Translations under genes and position numbers: made by a program | Part shown: in pieces, positions 63,289 to 64,000 of the stretch | Layout: each line of letters begins with the position of its first letter | Position numbering within the stretch: position 1 is the first letter of the stretch | Assembly: GCA_910585955.1 (NCBI GenBank) | Contig: CAJUGC010000001.1 | Coordinates: forward strand, 168,475 to 232,474 | From: an uncultured Christensenella sp. | Lineage (GTDB): Bacteria > Bacillota > Clostridia > Christensenellales > Pumilibacteraceae | Direction of reading: 5' to 3' | DNA: 64,000 nucleotides | The notes under the pieces: generated by a model | Databases searched by the model: none | Told to the model about the DNA's origin: nothing | The model's input: the letters and a program-made list of their open reading frames with translations, nothing else

Positions 63289-63481
63289 CCAAAAATATCA
63301 AAACCCTCTCCTTTTACGCAGAGAGGGTCATATAAAAATCAAGCCGCGCGCGCAACGGTCCACAGCCGCGAAATTTCTTTCTTTGACGCACGCAGAACTT
63401 TTACTTTTCCCTCCTTCGCGATCAGGTCGCCCTTTTCTCTCAGGAACACGGATATTCTATCACACGGAAAATATTTTGTCA
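63289..63481 (-). promoter_or_regulatory. Promoter and structured leader of the TM1266/ABC transcript
   Basis: TTGACA (63481-63476), 17 nt, TAGAAT (63458-63453) on the minus strand gives a leader of about 170 nt. Its 3' end has a hairpin ACCCTCTC / GAGAGGGT (63302-63327) followed by TTTTGATATTTTT. That looks like a terminator just before the gene, hence an attenuator. In the leader, CTGAGAG, GACCTGATC and GCGAAGGAGGGAA occur in the same order as conserved pieces of the TPP riboswitch, but the GGATAATGCC piece between the last two is missing. Confidence 0.5.
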
Positions 63482-63631
63482 ACTTCTTTTAAAGAAAGAT
63501 TTGTTTTTATATTCGATTCGGCAACTATCATTTTCAAAGCTTGTTTTTTCTCTTCGAAATTTGCCTGTTTTTTCTTAAATCTTCTCCCTGTTCATGCTTA
63601 TGAAATTTTTTGAAATACATGGTCAAAACAC

Positions 63632-63660
63632 TTGCCAATTTCCCGCTTTTATAGTAAAAT
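63632..63660 (+). promoter_or_regulatory. Promoter of tRNA-Thr
   Basis: TTGCCA (63632-63637), 17 nt, TAAAAT (63655-63660), about 100 nt before the tRNA. A 7-bp hairpin AGTCGAA/TTCGACT lies at 63669-63685. The DNA from 63482 to 63631 is AT-rich and shows nothing else. Confidence 0.55.
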
Positions 63661-63697
63661 AATCAAGCAGTCGAAATTCGACTTACGAATATAAATT

Positions 63698-63730
63698 ATG
63701 CTTTCTGCGGTTCATCGGCAAAAGCGAGTG
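63698..63730 (+). pseudogene. Decayed 5' half of a tRNA gene
   Basis: ATGCTTTCTGCGGTTCA and TCGGCAAAAGCGAGTG align with the 5' half of the intact tRNA (ATGCTTCTGTGGCTCAGTCG...AGCGAGTG) with few substitutions and two small indels. No 3' half follows it. Confidence 0.55.
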
Positions 63731-63760
63731 CACAGCCGAAGGCACAATAAAATTTAATAT

Positions 63761-63836
63761 GCTTCTGTGGCTCAGTCGGTAGAGCGAGTGATTCGTAATC
63801 ACTAGGTCGGCGGTTCGAGTCCGCCCAGAAGCTCCA
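63761..63836 (+). tRNA. tRNA-Thr (anticodon CGT), CCA encoded
   Basis: The acceptor stem GCTTCTG pairs with CAGAAGC, followed by discriminator T and CCA. D arm GCTCAGTCGGTAGAGC, anticodon arm AGTGA-TTCGTAA-TCACT with anticodon CGT, T arm GGCGG-TTCGAGT-CCGCC. All stems pair perfectly. CGT reads the threonine codon ACG. Confidence 0.95.
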
Positions 63837-63854
63837 AAGAGAGGTTTCCTTAAA
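63800..63854. repeat. Direct repeat, copy 1 (tRNA 3' half plus terminator start)
   Basis: These 55 bases, from within the anticodon arm through the T arm, acceptor stem and CCA to TTTCCTTAAA, recur without change at 63946-64000. Confidence 0.9.
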
Positions 63855-63870
63855 CGAAATCTCTTTTTTT
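63837..63870 (+). terminator. Terminator of tRNA-Thr
   Basis: AAGAGAGGTTTC / GAAATCTCTT with an 8-nt loop, followed by TTTTTT. Confidence 0.75.
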
Positions 63871-63889
63871 GCCGTGCTTACGAATCACA

Positions 63890-63944
63890 TTCGTAATACT
63901 CGCCTTCGGCTCGTGGCGTTCGCAAACTTCGTTTGCTCGGCTAA
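63890..63944. repeat. Intergenic GCCGAGC...CGAACGCCAC repeat, copy 3 (inverted)
   Basis: Read on the minus strand it is TTAGCCGAGCAAACGAAG then TTTGCGAACGCCACGAGC and CGAAGGCGAGTATTACG, the same block as at 10411-10455. It fills the space between the tRNA terminator and the second copy of the tRNA 3' half. Confidence 0.6.
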
Positions 63945-63945
63945 G

Positions 63946-64000
63946 CACTAGGTCGGCGGTTCGAGTCCGCCCAGAAGCTCCAAAGAGAGGTTTCCTTAAA
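63946..64000. repeat. Direct repeat, copy 2, running to the window edge
   Basis: An exact copy of 63800-63854. It holds the tRNA-Thr 3' half, including GGTCGGCGGTTCGAGTCC and CCA, without any 5' half. It resembles an attachment-site duplicate left or made by an integrating element. Confidence 0.85.

Noticed and set aside
63346..63446. A leader peptide (VFLREKGDLIAKEG...) in the TM1266 leader
   Set aside because: Its GTG start has no ribosome binding site and would sit at the very 5' end of the transcript.
63289..63481. A complete TPP riboswitch upstream of the TM1266-like gene
   Set aside because: The GGATAATGCC element and a closing P1 stem are missing, and the predicted start site leaves no room for the 5' part. 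Kept only as a resemblance.

Overview
The window looks like a chromosomal segment of an anaerobic Bacillota (Firmicutes, Clostridia-type) bacterium. The evidence is strong AAGGAGG-type ribosome binding sites, consensus TTGACA-17-TATAAT promoters at many genes, an ecfA1-ecfA2-ecfT-truA operon, a TM1266-type [FeFe]-hydrogenase regulator, surface proteins with InlB/Listeria-Bacteroides repeats, and no outer-membrane genes. A gut Christensenellales-like lineage would fit, but that is inference. Nearly all genes lie on the minus strand; the plus-strand exceptions are DUF421 (9.6 kb), phosphatase-parA-araC (37.8-40.4 kb), malic enzyme (51.6 kb), ilvC-DUF1349 (56.3 kb) and a tRNA-Thr (63.8 kb).

Layout. 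0-5.5 kb: one operon reading rho-like gene, pheA, secA, prfB (cut by the window edge). 5.6-10.3 kb: ABC-F ATPase, a membrane-anchored WG-repeat protein and DUF421. 10.7-15.4 kb: the str operon (rpsL, rpsG, fusA, tuf) with a multi-hairpin palindrome inside it. 15.6-24.8 kb: a surface glycan-degradation locus of two GH3 enzymes with reversed domain order around a CBM/InlB lipoprotein. 24.9-30.5 kb: a LytTR regulator carrying a G10 tract, a two-component pair, an Rrf2 regulator and htpG. 30.6-37.7 kb: a GH13 enzyme, an anchored ComEC-like beta-lactamase-fold protein, and the ecf-truA-patatin operon. 37.8-40.4 kb: phosphatase, ParA, AraC regulator. 40.5-44.9 kb: an AT-rich accessory island with a secreted lipase fused to three repeats and a C-terminal Hint domain, an InlB-repeat membrane protein and a decayed paralogue. 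45-51.4 kb: a phospholipid operon (flippase-like, pssA, psd) whose promoter spacer holds a G8 tract, then nadE and a Wzz-type chain-length protein. 51.6-60.4 kb: malic enzyme, a single-chain GmrSD-like DUF262 protein, a DUF815 ATPase, ilvC, DUF1349, a leucine-rich-repeat protein and a small lipoprotein. 60.5-63.5 kb: an ABC uptake system whose binding protein appears circularly permuted, headed by the TM1266-like gene and a structured leader. 63.6-64 kb: a tRNA-Thr flanked by a decayed tRNA 5' half and an exact duplication of its 3' half.

How it fits together. Housekeeping functions (translation, secretion, phospholipid and NAD synthesis) make a conserved backbone. Between them sit variable envelope functions: glycosidases, repeat proteins, a polysaccharide chain-length protein and lipid modification. 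Two poly-G tracts sit where slippage would switch a regulator or a promoter. Three families of palindromic intergenic repeats are scattered through the window. One of them keeps a conserved core while its outer arms change together. I regard the lipase-Hint protein, the permuted binding protein, the degenerate Rho paralogue, the two poly-G tracts and the rearranged tRNA locus as the items most worth a second look.
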